A stretch of DNA of 64,000 nucleotides from Drechslera avenae (taxonomy: Eukaryota; Ascomycota; Dothideomycetes; Pleosporales; Pleosporaceae), in contig JAXRVH010000015.1 in NCBI GenBank assembly GCA_034640345.1, positions 1-64,000 on the forward strand, written 5' to 3'. The position numbers and the translations under genes were made by a program. Positions 10,766 through 21,144 of this stretch are shown here, in pieces. Within the stretch, counting starts at the first letter, position 1. Each line of letters begins with the position of its first letter. Below the pieces are notes generated by a model. The model was given only the letters and a program-made list of their open reading frames with translations. It was not told the DNA's origin and did no database searches.

Positions 10766-13120
10766 CTAATATGCAGCATTCCCCAAATCATGCTCCTTGA
10801 TGTACTCTGCCCCCTTTTCCAAAAACTCCTGTCTCGTCACAAAGTCTCTCTTTGCCTCTTTCCTGCTCGCCCACTGCGCCGCGCCCCTCCAAGCATCCAG
10901 CACGCAGTCTTTTGCTCTTCTGACCTGAATTGTCTGTTCGGCAGGCAGCACAGCGCGTAACTCTGCTCTTAACCGGTCCTCGAAGCCCTCGAACATTGTG
11001 TTGCCACCGGTAAGGAATATATCCTTGAGCACATCGTCGCGGTGAGGTGAGTCAGCCAGGCGTTCGGTAAGAATATTTGACGCGATTTCTACGATGCCTG
11101 CTTGATCGAGGCCAGCAATAGTGGGCTGGAAGACGACTTCCGGGACGCGGATACGTTCGACATTGAGGTGGATTTGGTTGATTTCCCGTTGGGATTCCGA
11201 ATCGAAGGGGTAGGGGCCATGGAGGAAGGCGTGGAGGATGCTCTTGGTCCAGTCTGTTTGGGCCTCGCGTGTTGATTCTTCGGTGAAGTTGGGATCATGC
11301 TTGAGAAGTTGGGACTCAATCTCTTTGAGATTCTTGGAAAGGTCTTCTTCTTCTTCGTCATCAGAGCCTTCACCCGTAGCAATGGTGCGGTAGACGCCCC
11401 AGTCAGCATCGTCAGCGCCAAAGGTGTCATCGTCTCCTCCTCCTCGCCGTCTCTTCTTAGTAGGGGCATCTGAAGCGAGGTTTGCAATCGACTTCATGCG
11501 CATTTGGTTCGCAAGAGATTTGCGGTTTCCGAGTTCGGCCTTGAGTCGCTCACGGTCCTTCATCTTCTGGATGATGGCTTGGCGAGCTATCCGGCGCTCG
11601 TCTATCCAGCCTTGAGGGTCTGTTTCTCTTCGCTCATCATCGAGCCGCTGTTCCTCTGCTAGACGTGCCTTCTCCTTCTCCTTTTCGACCTTTGCGCGCT
11701 GCCGGGCATCGTAGTTGGACTTCATCAAGCGCTGTTGTCGCTTCTGCTTGATGCCTTCTTCGTCAAGCTGGTCGTCTGGAGTGTCAAGGAGCGGGAAAGT
11801 GGGCACTTCGACTTGCTCCTCTTCTACATCGCCCAAATCCTTGTTTCGAGCCTTTTTAATGGCAAACTCAAGTTCCTTGACCCGCTTGTTGAGTTGGTTC
11901 TCATCGTCAAAGTCGTTCGACTCCAGTACCCGCGCCTTCTCCTTTTTCGTAGTAATTTCTTCGAGCTGCGTCTGCAATTGTATGCACCACTCTAATTCCT
12001 CCTCCTTCTTCTTCAGCTTCTCCAGACGCATCTTTGCGGCCTGCGCTTGTAGCCTTCGACCGCTCTCTTTGCGCTTTTCTGCTGCAGCTGCAAGTTCCTC
12101 CTCTGTCTTCTGCACCACGATTTGCTCTGTATAGGGAAACTGGATTGTGTGATCTCGGTCCTCAAGCCCTGTCCAATCTAGGTAGTGGCTGAGATCGGTT
12201 TCGTAGTCCTGAGATACATAGCAGTGTTCGCGAACAAGTTCCTCGGCCTGATTGTCGCTTATCTTACCAGGGAACGTCGGATACTTTAGCCTCAAGAGCT
12301 TCAGCAGGTATTGGGCGGACTGGAAGCGACCCCAGTTGAGGCGAGTTGTTTGTGATAATAGCGGCTTTGAGTTTACGACGGGAATAACATGGGTGGAGGT
12401 ATACGATGAGTCCATGACCAGGCCGCTGCGACCGCCGTTGTAAGAGTAGGAGAAGAGTGAGTCGATGCCATATGCGACGGAGGGTGCGCCGTAGCACTCG
12501 AACAGGATCTCCGACATGGCTATAGCATACACGTTAGCGACACCAACCCACACATGCGCATCGCTGCTACGTACTCTTTCTTGAATAGCCCAAGTTTGCA
12601 ATGGGCTCTGTCATAACAATGGGCCTGTCTATGCGCCCTGATTGGCCATCCACACCCATCTTGACGAAGCAGTAGTCTAGCACACCCTCCATGACGTCCC
12701 AGTTATTCACAATGTTGCTGCCCGGTTCGTAAACGGGCTTAGATTGTCCTCGCGCAGTGCCATCAGCGTAGACATCTGATCCGATAAAGGTGAAGGTCCG
12801 GTTGAGCTTGCGATCGCGGTACCTGGCCATATTGGGCAGCACGGATAATCGAGGTTTTGAGTCGAAAGACCATCCTGCGCGAACTGCTGAGGAGCCTACA
12901 ATGCGTTAGTCTGCACAGAAGATTGGTGGCTGCGTGGTTTCTGGGTAGTACCATTATCGATGACTATTGCCGTCTCGTTGTTACTTTGCGCCCAGCCCTC
13001 CTTGTCGATGGTCCTGAAGCCTTCAAACGGCGGTTCCGACACGCTCCATAGCTTGGGGGGAGGTTTTGGAGGATTGCGCCCTGCGGTTTGCGGCGCCTCG
13101 TCGATGGCAGAGGGAGCCAT
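10766..13120 (-). CDS. ARP5: Actin-related protein 5, INO80 chromatin-remodelling complex
   Basis: Three exons (13120-12952, 12895-12575, 12519-10766) split by 56- and 55-bp GT-AG introns give 747 aa, close to yeast Arp5 and longer than the human protein. The N-terminus has the actin-fold phosphate-1 line (AIVIDNGSSAVRAGW), then a TEP...YSRKTMSEILFECY segment and FSYSYNG. A long charged coiled-coil insertion (about residues 210-480, rich in KEKEKARLAEEQR-type text) interrupts the fold, as in Arp5 of other species. The C-terminal actin part resumes with ERIRVPEVVFQP and a DIFLTGGNTMFEGF nucleotide-site motif. Arp5 forms a module with Ies6 that couples ATP hydrolysis by INO80 to nucleosome sliding in the nucleus. 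The IES6 gene lies 1.1 kb upstream in the opposite orientation. Confidence 0.95.
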
Positions 13121-13480
13121 GGTTGTGAGGTGTAGATGGAGGCCGAGAAGCAGATAGCTGGGGGGTTATTTCATGTCGCGGCCTGGAGACGTGGCGTATG
13201 TGCTTGGCTAGCGCGATTGGTGGTGAGGTTGCGCGACATGCATGGTGGTCGTGATGTCGTGAGCTCGGTGGTCCGAGCCATCTCATGTCCGCAACTTACC
13301 ACGCTATGCTCACTGTGGTCTTGCACAAACATGGAAATATCGGGTCTCATTGTTTGGGTATCTAATCTGTCACTTTCGCCATAGTAGCTTTCTAGTATTG
13401 AGTATTTGCTACTTCTGTGGTCATCTACTGCGTAAAGGAGAAACACCTGCAGCCTTCACATCTAGAGCTTATGGCTACGC

Positions 13481-13865
13481 TCACGCAGGATCCTTGAGAC
13501 CATTTGTTGCTATCGACTGTTAGTCTGACTTATAGAAGGTGTAGAAATGGCTTTGTATGCACCTTCTAGGTGGAAAAGAACATTGGACTGGTAGTTCTTG
13601 AACATCTGAGCTACAAGCTCCGTGTCCATGTTCTGGATGTTGATCTCTTGGAGATTCTTGTTCAGCATTACAATAGCCTCGTTCAACTTCTCCTTGATGA
13701 GAGTTAGTAGTCTGTCATGCTCATGTTTGTATATTAACATGACTGACAACATTGACGATGATGCGCGAGAGCAGTTGGCTCTGTTGATGCTCGTGTGGAC
13801 TTTCCTGGGTATGCAATTAGGGATTGACTCCGAGGAGAAATTCAAATGCTATGCTGTCTTACCAT
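13481..13865 (-). CDS. DAD4: DASH/Dam1 complex subunit Dad4 (72 aa, four exons)
   Basis: Assembled by splice signals: exon 1 is only the ATG (13865-13863), followed by 13804-13748, 13692-13563 and 13509-13481. The introns are 58, 55 and 53 bp, the second with a perfect TACTAAC branch site. The product is 72 aa, the same as yeast Dad4, with the family signature EKLNEAIVMLNK, LQEINIQNMDTELVAQMF and KNYQSNVLFHLEATN, ending KDPA. Dad4 is part of the ring-forming DASH complex that couples kinetochores to spindle microtubules. The gene sits tail-to-head with ARP5 (361 bp) and head-to-head with IES6 (359 bp shared upstream region). The one-codon first exon and the short exons hide it from ORF-based calling. 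Confidence 0.93.
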
Positions 13866-14224
13866 GTTTCCGACTGTGTGGCGTTGCTTTGACTGTACGC
13901 GTTCGAGTTGTTTGGTGGGGAGGATCAAAGCAGTTAGTGTACGGGCGAGCATCGATGCAGCATGCAGGTCGCGTGGGAAAGCTCCACCTCGACTGGCCAA
14001 GCTCCGTCTCTACACGAACATCGACATTGACACCCTTGAATATCCACACCCTATTCCGCATTGCAAAAGAGACTCGAGAATCGCGATTTTGACGTCTACA
14101 TACCGATACCGATACTGCACGTGGCTTCAAACTGGGAGACTAGACAGACACGCGACGAGACGGCAACTGCGACCCAGCCTCGGCCCATCCTACCACAGCT
14201 TCCTAGTCTTGGAGTCAGTCAACT

Positions 14225-14776
14225 ATGGCGCCCTTAACAGCTGCTTCGGACGAAAAGACGCACCAAGCGCTGCTGGATAAGCTTGACATCTATGCACTTC
14301 CCAAGCCCTTCCGAAACCCAAACTGGAAGCCACCACAGCGCCGCAACAAGAACCTCAAGCAGATCCTGGGCGAAGCTTCGCGAAAGGAAGCCTCAGTCAT
14401 GGCTACTCAGAACAACAGTGGTATATCGACACCCGCTGTAGCAGCAGAGGGCACAACACCAGCTGGACGCACACCCAACATCGCGCAAGCAGCCCAAAGC
14501 CTGAGCACCCTAGTACTCGAGAAGAACGGCAGAACTGCAGGAGGAAATGCGACGGGCCCTGCGCCTACATATACAAACATTGAATCCGCCCCGAGCTTCC
14601 ATCCGAGCAGTCAGAAGAAGTACTGCGACATTACCGGTCTTCCTGCGCCATACACGGACCCAAAGACTCGCCTGAGATATCACAACAAGGAGGTGTTTGG
14701 AGGCATCCGGACCATGCCACAGAATGTTTCTGAGGGCTACCTGGCGGCGCGAGGCGCACATACAGTGCTTAAGTGA
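14225..14776 (+). CDS. IES6: INO80 complex subunit Ies6 (YL1-C domain)
   Basis: A single-exon 183-aa protein. The N-terminal third (PKPFRNPNWKPPQRRNKNLKQ) is the basic segment conserved in Ies6/INO80C. A low-complexity Ala/Thr/Gly linker follows. The C-terminus carries the YL1-C domain: KKYCDITGLPAPYTDPKTRL, then RYHNKEVFGGIRTM (about residues 138-170). Ies6 binds Arp5, and the pair is needed for INO80 remodelling activity. The start is the first ATG of the frame, preceded by a pyrimidine-rich leader (TTGGAGTCAGTCAACT). It is divergent from DAD4, so the two may share a promoter. Confidence 0.93.
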   Translation: MAPLTAASDEKTHQALLDKLDIYALPKPFRNPNWKPPQRRNKNLKQILGEASRKEASVMATQNNSGISTPAVAAEGTTPAGRTPNIAQAAQSLSTLVLEKNGRTAGGNATGPAPTYTNIESAPSFHPSSQKKYCDITGLPAPYTDPKTRLRYHNKEVFGGIRTMPQNVSEGYLAARGAHTVLK

Positions 14777-15532
14777 GACCAGGCACACATTCACAGCTAC
14801 CATAGTCCCTTAAATGGCACTGTGGCATGTTGTACTGTTAGCATAAAGCATGTCGGGGTACCGCGCAGACAAGATTGACTTGATATTATTCGTTGGCATG
14901 TATCTGCACGCAGACATGGTTCACTGGGTTGGACCGAACAGGTCAGCACCCTAGACTGCTGAGTCGGCCTTGTGTATGTATGATCACCAAAGTCAAGCTT
15001 CACTCCACCCACCATACGTCTTTCAACACATGGCTCAAGGAGGCGCTCCGGCTTAATCGTGGTCAAGACTTCTTCTGCGCCCATGAGACGGTATACCAGG
15101 ACCTCGAGAGAGGATTCCTAGTTACAGCAGCACGAAGCATACTGTCGTCAGGGCGGTGCCTATATGATATTGATATTTTGTGCACATCTTAGCTAGACAG
15201 AGAACAATACACTAATTGCTCAAATTGTCGGCGCCTGTTTGCGGTGATGTCGAGAGAGCTAGGGTAAAGGAAGACTGCGGCCAGAAATTTATGCCACTAC
15301 CCGCAGGAACACGTACGCTAGCAGGGGTAAGCTTCGGCCCGACCGTTCATTGAGCGCGTCTGAACTCTGACCAAAGGGACACGAGACAAGACGGAAAGAT
15401 TACACCTTGATGCCAGCGTTACGTTGAATCTAGGCACCACTTTTGCTGTACATCTGGAATCTTGCCTTTTTCCATTCTCCAATCCTCTGCTACCTCGCAC
15501 GCTGCGTACTACACTCATTCACAACCCTCAAA
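14777..15532. other. Intergenic region between IES6 and GOT1
   Basis: Only short, non-conserved frames are present on either strand, with no splice pattern linking them. It serves as the IES6 3' region and the GOT1 upstream region. Confidence 0.5.
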
Positions 15533-16201
15533 ATGCCGACCATGTGGCTTTCAGATACCCAAAGTGAGTTACACAAACACGCAGTTTGCAGAACAATCTA
15601 GAGAATACTCGCTAACATGTGAATAGAGATTGGGGTCGCCTTCTGCTCAGGGGGTAGGTACGCGCCCTCCACCACTCATGCGCCCACCATGCGACGGAAA
15701 ATTGACAACACGGAACAGGCGGACTCTTTCTGATGGGCGGTGTCATGATGTTTTTTGATCGCGCAATGTAAGTTTTTTTTGCCGTTTTACACATCTGCTT
15801 TCGCTGACATGATCCAGGCTCGCAATGGGAAATGTACGCCTATCCTCCTTCAAACCTCCTTCAACCCCCACCTCAACCACAACCCTCTCTGATACCCTCT
15901 GCAGATACTCTTCCTAATTGGCCTCACGCTTATCATTGGAACCACAAAGACGGTCGCCTTCTTCGCTCGCAAACAGAAGTGGAAGGGAACGCTTGCCTTT
16001 GTCGCTGGCATATCGCTTATCCTCATGCGCTGGGCTTTCGTCGGCTTCGTAATCGAACTTTATGGTATACTGGTGCTTTTTGGAGACTTTCTTGCAACGA
16101 TTGCGGGCTTCGTCAGTAATGTGCCTGTGGTTGGGCCGTATATTGCAAGGGCGTTGGAGGCAATAAGTGGTGCGAGGCGGAACGCGGATATGCCTGTATA
16201 G
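15533..16201 (+). CDS. GOT1: Golgi transport protein Got1
   Basis: Five exons joined from splice sites: 15533-15563, 15627-15653, 15719-15767, 15818-15833 (16 nt) and 15905-16201, giving 139 aa (yeast Got1 is 138 aa). The protein reads MWLSDTQKIGVAF, then GGVMMFFDRAMLAMGN, ILFLIGLTLIIGTTKTVAFF, FVAGISLILMRWAFVGFVIE and GDFLATIAGFVSNVPVVGPY, matching the four-helix Got1/Sft2-like membrane family throughout. Got1 is a small multi-spanning protein of ER/Golgi membranes involved in vesicle fusion at the early Golgi. Two in-frame ATGs (codons 1 and 4) are possible starts; codon 4 matches the yeast start (MWL). The tiny exons explain why only the last exon is visible as an open frame. Confidence 0.93.
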
Positions 16202-16556
16202 AGAAGGAGCCGGAACATGAGGATTGTGTGCTTGAGGACGTCAGAATACGTGGAATGATGAGATGATGTATTATATGTAGGCGTTGTCGGACAGCATTAG
16301 CCTACAATGAGAGGATGAACGGGCAGGCTTGTGCAGGTGTTTGAATTTCGTTCGACTAAGTCACTGATGGCATTGTTATTGAGTACTTTGGATGCCCATG
16401 CTTCTTCGCAGCGTATGTCATGGCTTATCAAAAATGGGTGCAACATATGCATCCCACCAGCGCTCACGTGTTTTCGCGTTCTCGCGTTCTACAATTTCCC
16501 CGCGCCCTCTGCACCCGCCTACATTACACCCCAAACCACCAACACTTTTCCCAAAC

Positions 16557-17588
16557 ATGTCACGTACAGAATCGCCCTTTGCCCGCCAAACTGAAGATGA
16601 GTCCTACAACTGGATCCATCGGGCCTTCCTCCAAGCCTTCCAAACCCACGGCATCCTCACTATCGACGAAATGAAGCCAATTCTCGCGCACATAGTAACA
16701 GCCTCTAGTCAGTTCCACCCCCACCCCTCTCCATATCTCACTAATATACCTTCAATAGACCCCAACCGCCCCTGGACAGCCGCCGATATAACCCAACCCT
16801 TCCTAACCTCGACGCTCCAAACCATCAACGCCAAGCTCCTCCCACTCGACTACGAAATCCGTGCCGCCAAAGACCAAACCCCCAAACCAACGCTCCACTA
16901 TGCCCTCGTCAACAATGCCAGCGACGGACTAACACAACTCGCGACGACATTTTCTGCGGCTGAAATAGCGTATATACGGCGCCTGCTGGACTACATGTTT
17001 GAAACGAACAACACGCCCGTCCGCGAAGTCATGGCTGTAACAAGCACACAAGCATCGCAGTTGGCACGGCCATCCCGTCGAAGCAGGCAGAGCGTCGTCA
17101 ATAACAATAACAACAACACCATCGCCGACGAGGAGCAAACAGCGCCCGACCCAGGCATTTCCATAACAGAAGCAGACGCTCTCCTCTCGACCCTCGTGTC
17201 CGCGTCTTTCTTTGCAAAGTCGCCAAAAGGTTATTACACACTTGCACCCCGGTCGCTCATCGAACTGCGTTCCTATCTGAAAGAAGCGTACAATGATGAG
17301 GAAATGCAGCGGATACGCGATTGCCATGGCTGCAAGGAGATTGTTACCGTGGGCATTCGGTGTAATAATAGGGAGTGTGGGGTTAGGTGGCATGATGGGT
17401 GTGCTAATGCGTTCTATGCCGGGAGGGGCAATAGGGAGAGAAAGTGTCCGCGGTGTAAGACGGAATGTGGGGGGAATGTATTTGTGGGTGAGAGGGCGGA
17501 TACGGTGGGGAGGAGTGGGAGGAGGAGTACGATGATGGAGGAGGAGGAAGAGGAAGATGAGGAGGAAGAAGCAGAAGAGGAGGAGTAG
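16557..17588 (+). CDS. NSE1: Nse1, RING-like subunit of the SMC5/6 complex
   Basis: Start ATG at 16557 (MSRTESPFARQ). A 51-bp GT-AG intron at 16708-16758 is very likely. It is in frame and stop-free, so retention would insert 17 residues. Spliced length is 326 aa. The N-terminal winged-helix region reads WIHRAFLQAFQTHGILTIDE and continues with LPLDYEIR...YALVNNASDGLTQLAT. A second WH block follows, then a variant RING (C-x2-C...C-x4-C...H-x2-C...C-x2-C) from CHGCKEIVTVGIRC to KCPRCKTEC. The last 60 residues are acidic and low-complexity (poly-Glu), a lineage extension. Nse1 with Nse3/Nse4 bridges SMC5/6 heads in DNA repair. It is convergent with the DAHP synthase gene. Confidence 0.9.
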   Translation: MSRTESPFARQTEDESYNWIHRAFLQAFQTHGILTIDEMKPILAHIVTASSQFHPHPSPYLTNIPSIDPNRPWTAADITQPFLTSTLQTINAKLLPLDYEIRAAKDQTPKPTLHYALVNNASDGLTQLATTFSAAEIAYIRRLLDYMFETNNTPVREVMAVTSTQASQLARPSRRSRQSVVNNNNNNTIADEEQTAPDPGISITEADALLSTLVSASFFAKSPKGYYTLAPRSLIELRSYLKEAYNDEEMQRIRDCHGCKEIVTVGIRCNNRECGVRWHDGCANAFYAGRGNRERKCPRCKTECGGNVFVGERADTVGRSGRRSTMMEEEEEEDEEEEAEEEE

Positions 17589-17879
17589 CTCGGTTTGGTA
17601 AACAAGTTTTCAATCGATCAAGGAGAGATACCCAACATATTACAGTCTCACTACATATATGTGCAACTGCTATGCAAAGTAGAGAAGAAAAAGTTCGATT
17701 GTTGGGGTTGAGGTTGAGCCCATCCACAGGTCCCTTGAGTCATCACTCAATCATAAAGACTCATCAGCATTCCCAGCTCTTTTTCCATTCTGTAAGCCTA
17801 ATTTTTTTTTTCCGAAGAAAATGCCTAGCCAAATAAGCCCATTATATGTATACAACAGTCCACGTCTCTCGACTAGTGC

Positions 17880-19121
17880 CTAGGCACCATTTGCGGAGCC
17901 CTTGTTTGCCCTCCTCTCGGCAACAGCTGCGGAAAGGTTCTCAAGCGTATCAACTGTCGTATCCCAGTCGATGCAGGCATCTGTAATGGAGACGCCCTTC
18001 TTGAGGCCGCTAGGGCCCTCAGGCGGGACCTTTTGGTTGCCCTCGTTGATGTTTGATTCGATCATGACGCCGACGATGCCGGTTTCGCCATTGCGAATCT
18101 GGTCGGCAATATCCTTTGCGACGAGGGGTTGGTTGCGGTGGTTTTTGTTCGAGTTGCCTGTTGTCATGTTAGTCTTTACCTGTCACCACAGTGTGTCCGG
18201 AAAGGGAGGACATACCATGGGAGCAATCCACCATCATGACCTCTGGCAGGCCCTTCTTCTTCAACGCCTCCCGTGCCGCCTTGATACTGTCCTTGTCGAA
18301 GTTTGTACCCTTTGTTCCACCGCGCAAGATAACGAAGCAGTGCTCGTTACCCGCTGTCCGGGTAATGGCCGCTAGACCCTGCTTAGTGACACCGAGGAAA
18401 TGGTGCTTTGCTGCCGCAGCGCCAATCGCGTCGACCGCGACCGTTAGCCCGCCATCGGTTCCGTTCTTGAACCCAATGGGGAACGAGAGACCAGAGGCAA
18501 GCTCACGGTGCAGTTGCGACTCTGTTGTGCGCGCGCCAATGGCACCGAGTGAGATGAGGTCCGCGAGGAATTGCGGGGAGATGGTGTCGAGCATCTCAGA
18601 GGCAATGGGCATGCCAGAAGATGTAAGGTCTACAAACAACTTGCGGGATACTCTCAGACCCTTGTTGATCTTGAAGCTCTCGTCAATGTCCGGGTCGTTG
18701 ATGAGACCCTTCCAGCCCACGGTCGTTCGCGGCTTCTCTAGGTAGGCGCGCATGATGATGCAGAGGTTGTCTTGCAGCTTGTCGGCAAGGGCCTTGAGGC
18801 GCTGGCAGTACTCGAGCGCTTGCTCTGGGTCGTGCAGCGAGCAGGGCCCGACCATGACGAGGAGACGGTCATCTTTTTGGGTGATGATGCTGGCCGCATC
18901 CTTGCGGCCTTGAAGGACAGTCTTTTCGGCGTGTGCGGGGATGGGGATCTCGGACGCAAGTAGTTGGGGCGGGATCAGAGGGTCGTAGCCCAGGACTACA
19001 TGATGGGATTAGTGGGATCGACGGAGAGAGGGGGGGGGGGGGGGGTATGTGTACCGCGCACGTCGTCGCTGGGGGAGTCGTTGGCAGACGTTTGAGCTGG
19101 GGGGTCTGCTGAGGGGGCCAT
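17880..19121 (-). CDS. ARO4: 3-deoxy-D-arabino-heptulosonate-7-phosphate (DAHP) synthase, probably tyrosine-type
   Basis: Three exons: 19121-19055, 18995-18216 and 18157-17880 (introns 59 and 58 bp), 374 aa. It catalyses the first step of the shikimate pathway, condensing phosphoenolpyruvate with erythrose-4-phosphate in the cytosol. Family landmarks run the length: VLGYDPLIPP, VMVGPCSLHDP, IIMRAYLEKPRTTVGWKGLI, GAIGARTTESQLHRELASG, FKNGTDGG, FVILRGG, DCSHGNSNK and GVMIESNINEG. At the position known to separate yeast isoenzymes (Gly-226 in tyrosine-inhibited Aro4, Ser in phenylalanine-inhibited Aro3), this protein has Gly in HHFLGVTKQG, which favours the Aro4 type. Other positions (SLHDP, DCSHG, GTDGGL) look more like Aro3, so the symbol is tentative. 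A Gcn4/CPC1-type site lies about 95 bp upstream of the ATG. A G-homopolymer of about 15 nt sits in the first intron. Confidence 0.92.
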
Positions 19122-19215
19122 GTTAAGAGAGTGGTGTATAGTCGAGTATTCTTTGTGTATGTCAGGGTGGCTGAATAGCAGGATGCTTTATTTTGTACGT
19201 ACAGGCGATTTTTTT

Positions 19216-19222
19216 TGACTCA
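19216..19222. promoter_or_regulatory. Gcn4/CPC1-type site TGACTCA upstream of DAHP synthase
   Basis: A perfect TGACTCA palindromic half-site pair lies 95 bp upstream of the DAHP synthase start. This is the consensus for the bZIP regulator of general amino-acid control (Gcn4 in yeast, CPC1/CpcA in filamentous fungi), known to control aromatic amino-acid genes. Function here is inferred from sequence and position. Confidence 0.6.
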
Positions 19223-20198
19223 CTCTCAACGCTCCAGATGCGGGATATTCAAGCTGTGACACAGACTGGGTCCGGTGTCGGCGGGCGCAAGGTAGGAGTG
19301 TTACGGTAGTCCAAGCGGGTTTGCTAAGACAGTCATATGCTCGAATTATTTTGTGACTTGTGAATGGTGGGGCAATTGGTTCGCTCTAGCTCGTCATCAA
19401 ACTTACTTTGGCTATCGATACACCGCCACAGCCCTGTACCTGCACCTGCGCCGCCAAGCGCGGGTCCGTGGAATTGGTAAATACCCTCGCCCCTGTTGGT
19501 CGGGAGCTGGAGACGGTGATGCCTGGGTCGAAGACGAGCCTGCGTAGTAGAAGGCTGTTGAATGCGCCCTCGCCCGTGCCGCCCGCCCCGTCTCCCTGCT
19601 GGACAATAAACCAACAGTAACCTCCTTGGGGCGACCAGACCTCTGACACTCCCTTTTGCCCGGCTCATCATGGAACTACAAGAAGACGCCTCTATGGCTC
19701 CCCGCGACCACAGGGCAAAAGCATTGTCGCCCTCCTTGGACATGCAGATACGTGGCCCACGTGATGAGCAGGCCACTCCCTCCAATTCACCAACTACGCC
19801 ACGCTAGGCATCGCCATCGTAAGCAACAACATCGCGACTGCCACAACGCCCAGCCAGCCGCCTAATCCAAGCTACGGGCCTCGCTGTTCCCGACGCTCAA
19901 AGGGCCTCCCCCACACGATCGCTCGACAAGTAGAGGCGCGCGACTCCACTCTACGAGCCGGGGTTCTTTTCATGCGACCTGAAACCGCGCAGCCGCCCCT
20001 AATAGTCATATCCATCCCTCGCCCGCGTGCTTCAAAACATATGTGCTAGGCACTTTGACTGCAGTCTCGAACCTCCGACACTATCGCATCCAATCTCTCA
20101 GTCCGCTACAAGAACCTCTGCTGGCCCCCCCCCCCACTTCGCAACCCGTCTGGACTGCATCACGACGGCAGCCAGAGCAGCCATTTCACAGCTCCAAA
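19223..20198. other. Divergent intergenic region between DAHP synthase and the 20,199 gene
   Basis: Contains overlapping open frames of 60-150 codons on both strands around 19,330-19,790. None shows a known motif or convincing splicing, and they overlap each other, so they are not called as genes. The stretch before 20,199 is pyrimidine-rich, like a fungal promoter/5' leader. Confidence 0.45.
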
Positions 20199-21144
20199 AT
20201 GTCCATGTTTCAGATCATGGCCAGGAAGCGCGGCCGGGATGACGACTCGGATTCTGAGATTGATGAAGACAGGTACATCAAGGTACGTCACTTCGGCATA
20301 TATCTCCAAACTCTGGCTAACGGTAGTGCAGAAAGCCCGTCCAGTGTGTACCGAACAAGCAAACTATGGCGAACCCCGCTTCCAATCATCCGTAACGTTG
20401 CCTCACCGGCCCTCGCATACGCCCTCTCCGCCGAGGTTATTTACCGACATTCGATTTATGACCCCGGCCAAATCAGATTACGACGGAGCACAATCACCAG
20501 ATTCAGTCTCGGGCGGGCCAGTCTGCATATCAAGAGAGTCGAGTAATATGGACTATGACATGGACATGGATGAAGACGACTTTGACGTCCGGAGCCAGCC
20601 GCCAGAGTCACCCGCATTATATTCATCCAGCAGCAGCTTCATGCGACCAGCAATGCTGCAAGCAGCTCTCTTCAATTCGGAATCTTCCCCGAGCAACGGC
20701 CGCCTCCCAACCCCAATACACGCCACATTCAAGCGCGGAAGCATGAACGGCCTAGGCTACCCCATGAGCGGCTCAGCAGGCGGACTAAACACCAGCAACA
20801 TGCACGCCCCCTCGATGCAAGCACCACCTCAGAATACCTGGAAAGCATCGCGACTTGAAAAAGACGAAGAGCGAAGTAGGCGCATGCCCTCGCCCATTAG
20901 CGAAGACGACGATATCCCAGACACGCCCACGGCTCTCACCCAATCCCAACTCTCGCGACTTAGTGTCTCGCACGATTACATGGACACGGAAGAGTCCTCC
21001 AACCTTGTACCGCCCATCACGCCTCGCACACGCAAACGAAGCGGTGCGTTGACGGGAATGGGCAAGTTTAGCATGGGCTATCGTGAAGATTGTGAAAAAT
21101 GCAGACAAAGGGTCCCAGGGCATTATTCGCATTTTCTTCCTTAG
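20199..21144 (+). CDS. Conserved-looking fungal protein of unknown function with C-terminal Cys motif
   Basis: Two exons, 20199-20282 and 20332-21144, with a 49-bp intron (GTACGT...GGCTAAC...GTGCAG), 298 aa. The N-terminus is basic-acidic (MARKRGRDDDSDSEIDEDRY) and could hold a nuclear localisation signal. The middle is disordered, Ser/Pro-rich, with several SP and TP sites (SPALY, MPSPISEDDD, TPTALT, PPITPRTRKRSG). The C-terminus is compact: GMGKFSMGYREDCEKC, then RQRVPGHYSHF, containing a CxxC pair and an invariant-looking GHYSH. I do not recognise a named family. The shape suggests a cell-cycle or signalling substrate protein, but that is a guess. Confidence 0.75.

Noticed and set aside
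17738..17744. TGAGTCA, a Gcn4-type site
   Set aside because: Lies between the convergent 3' ends of NSE1 and DAHP synthase, not upstream of any start, so probably chance.
19333..19785. Overlapping frames on both strands between DAHP synthase and the 20,199 gene
   Set aside because: They overlap each other in several frames with no family match; more likely promoter sequence.
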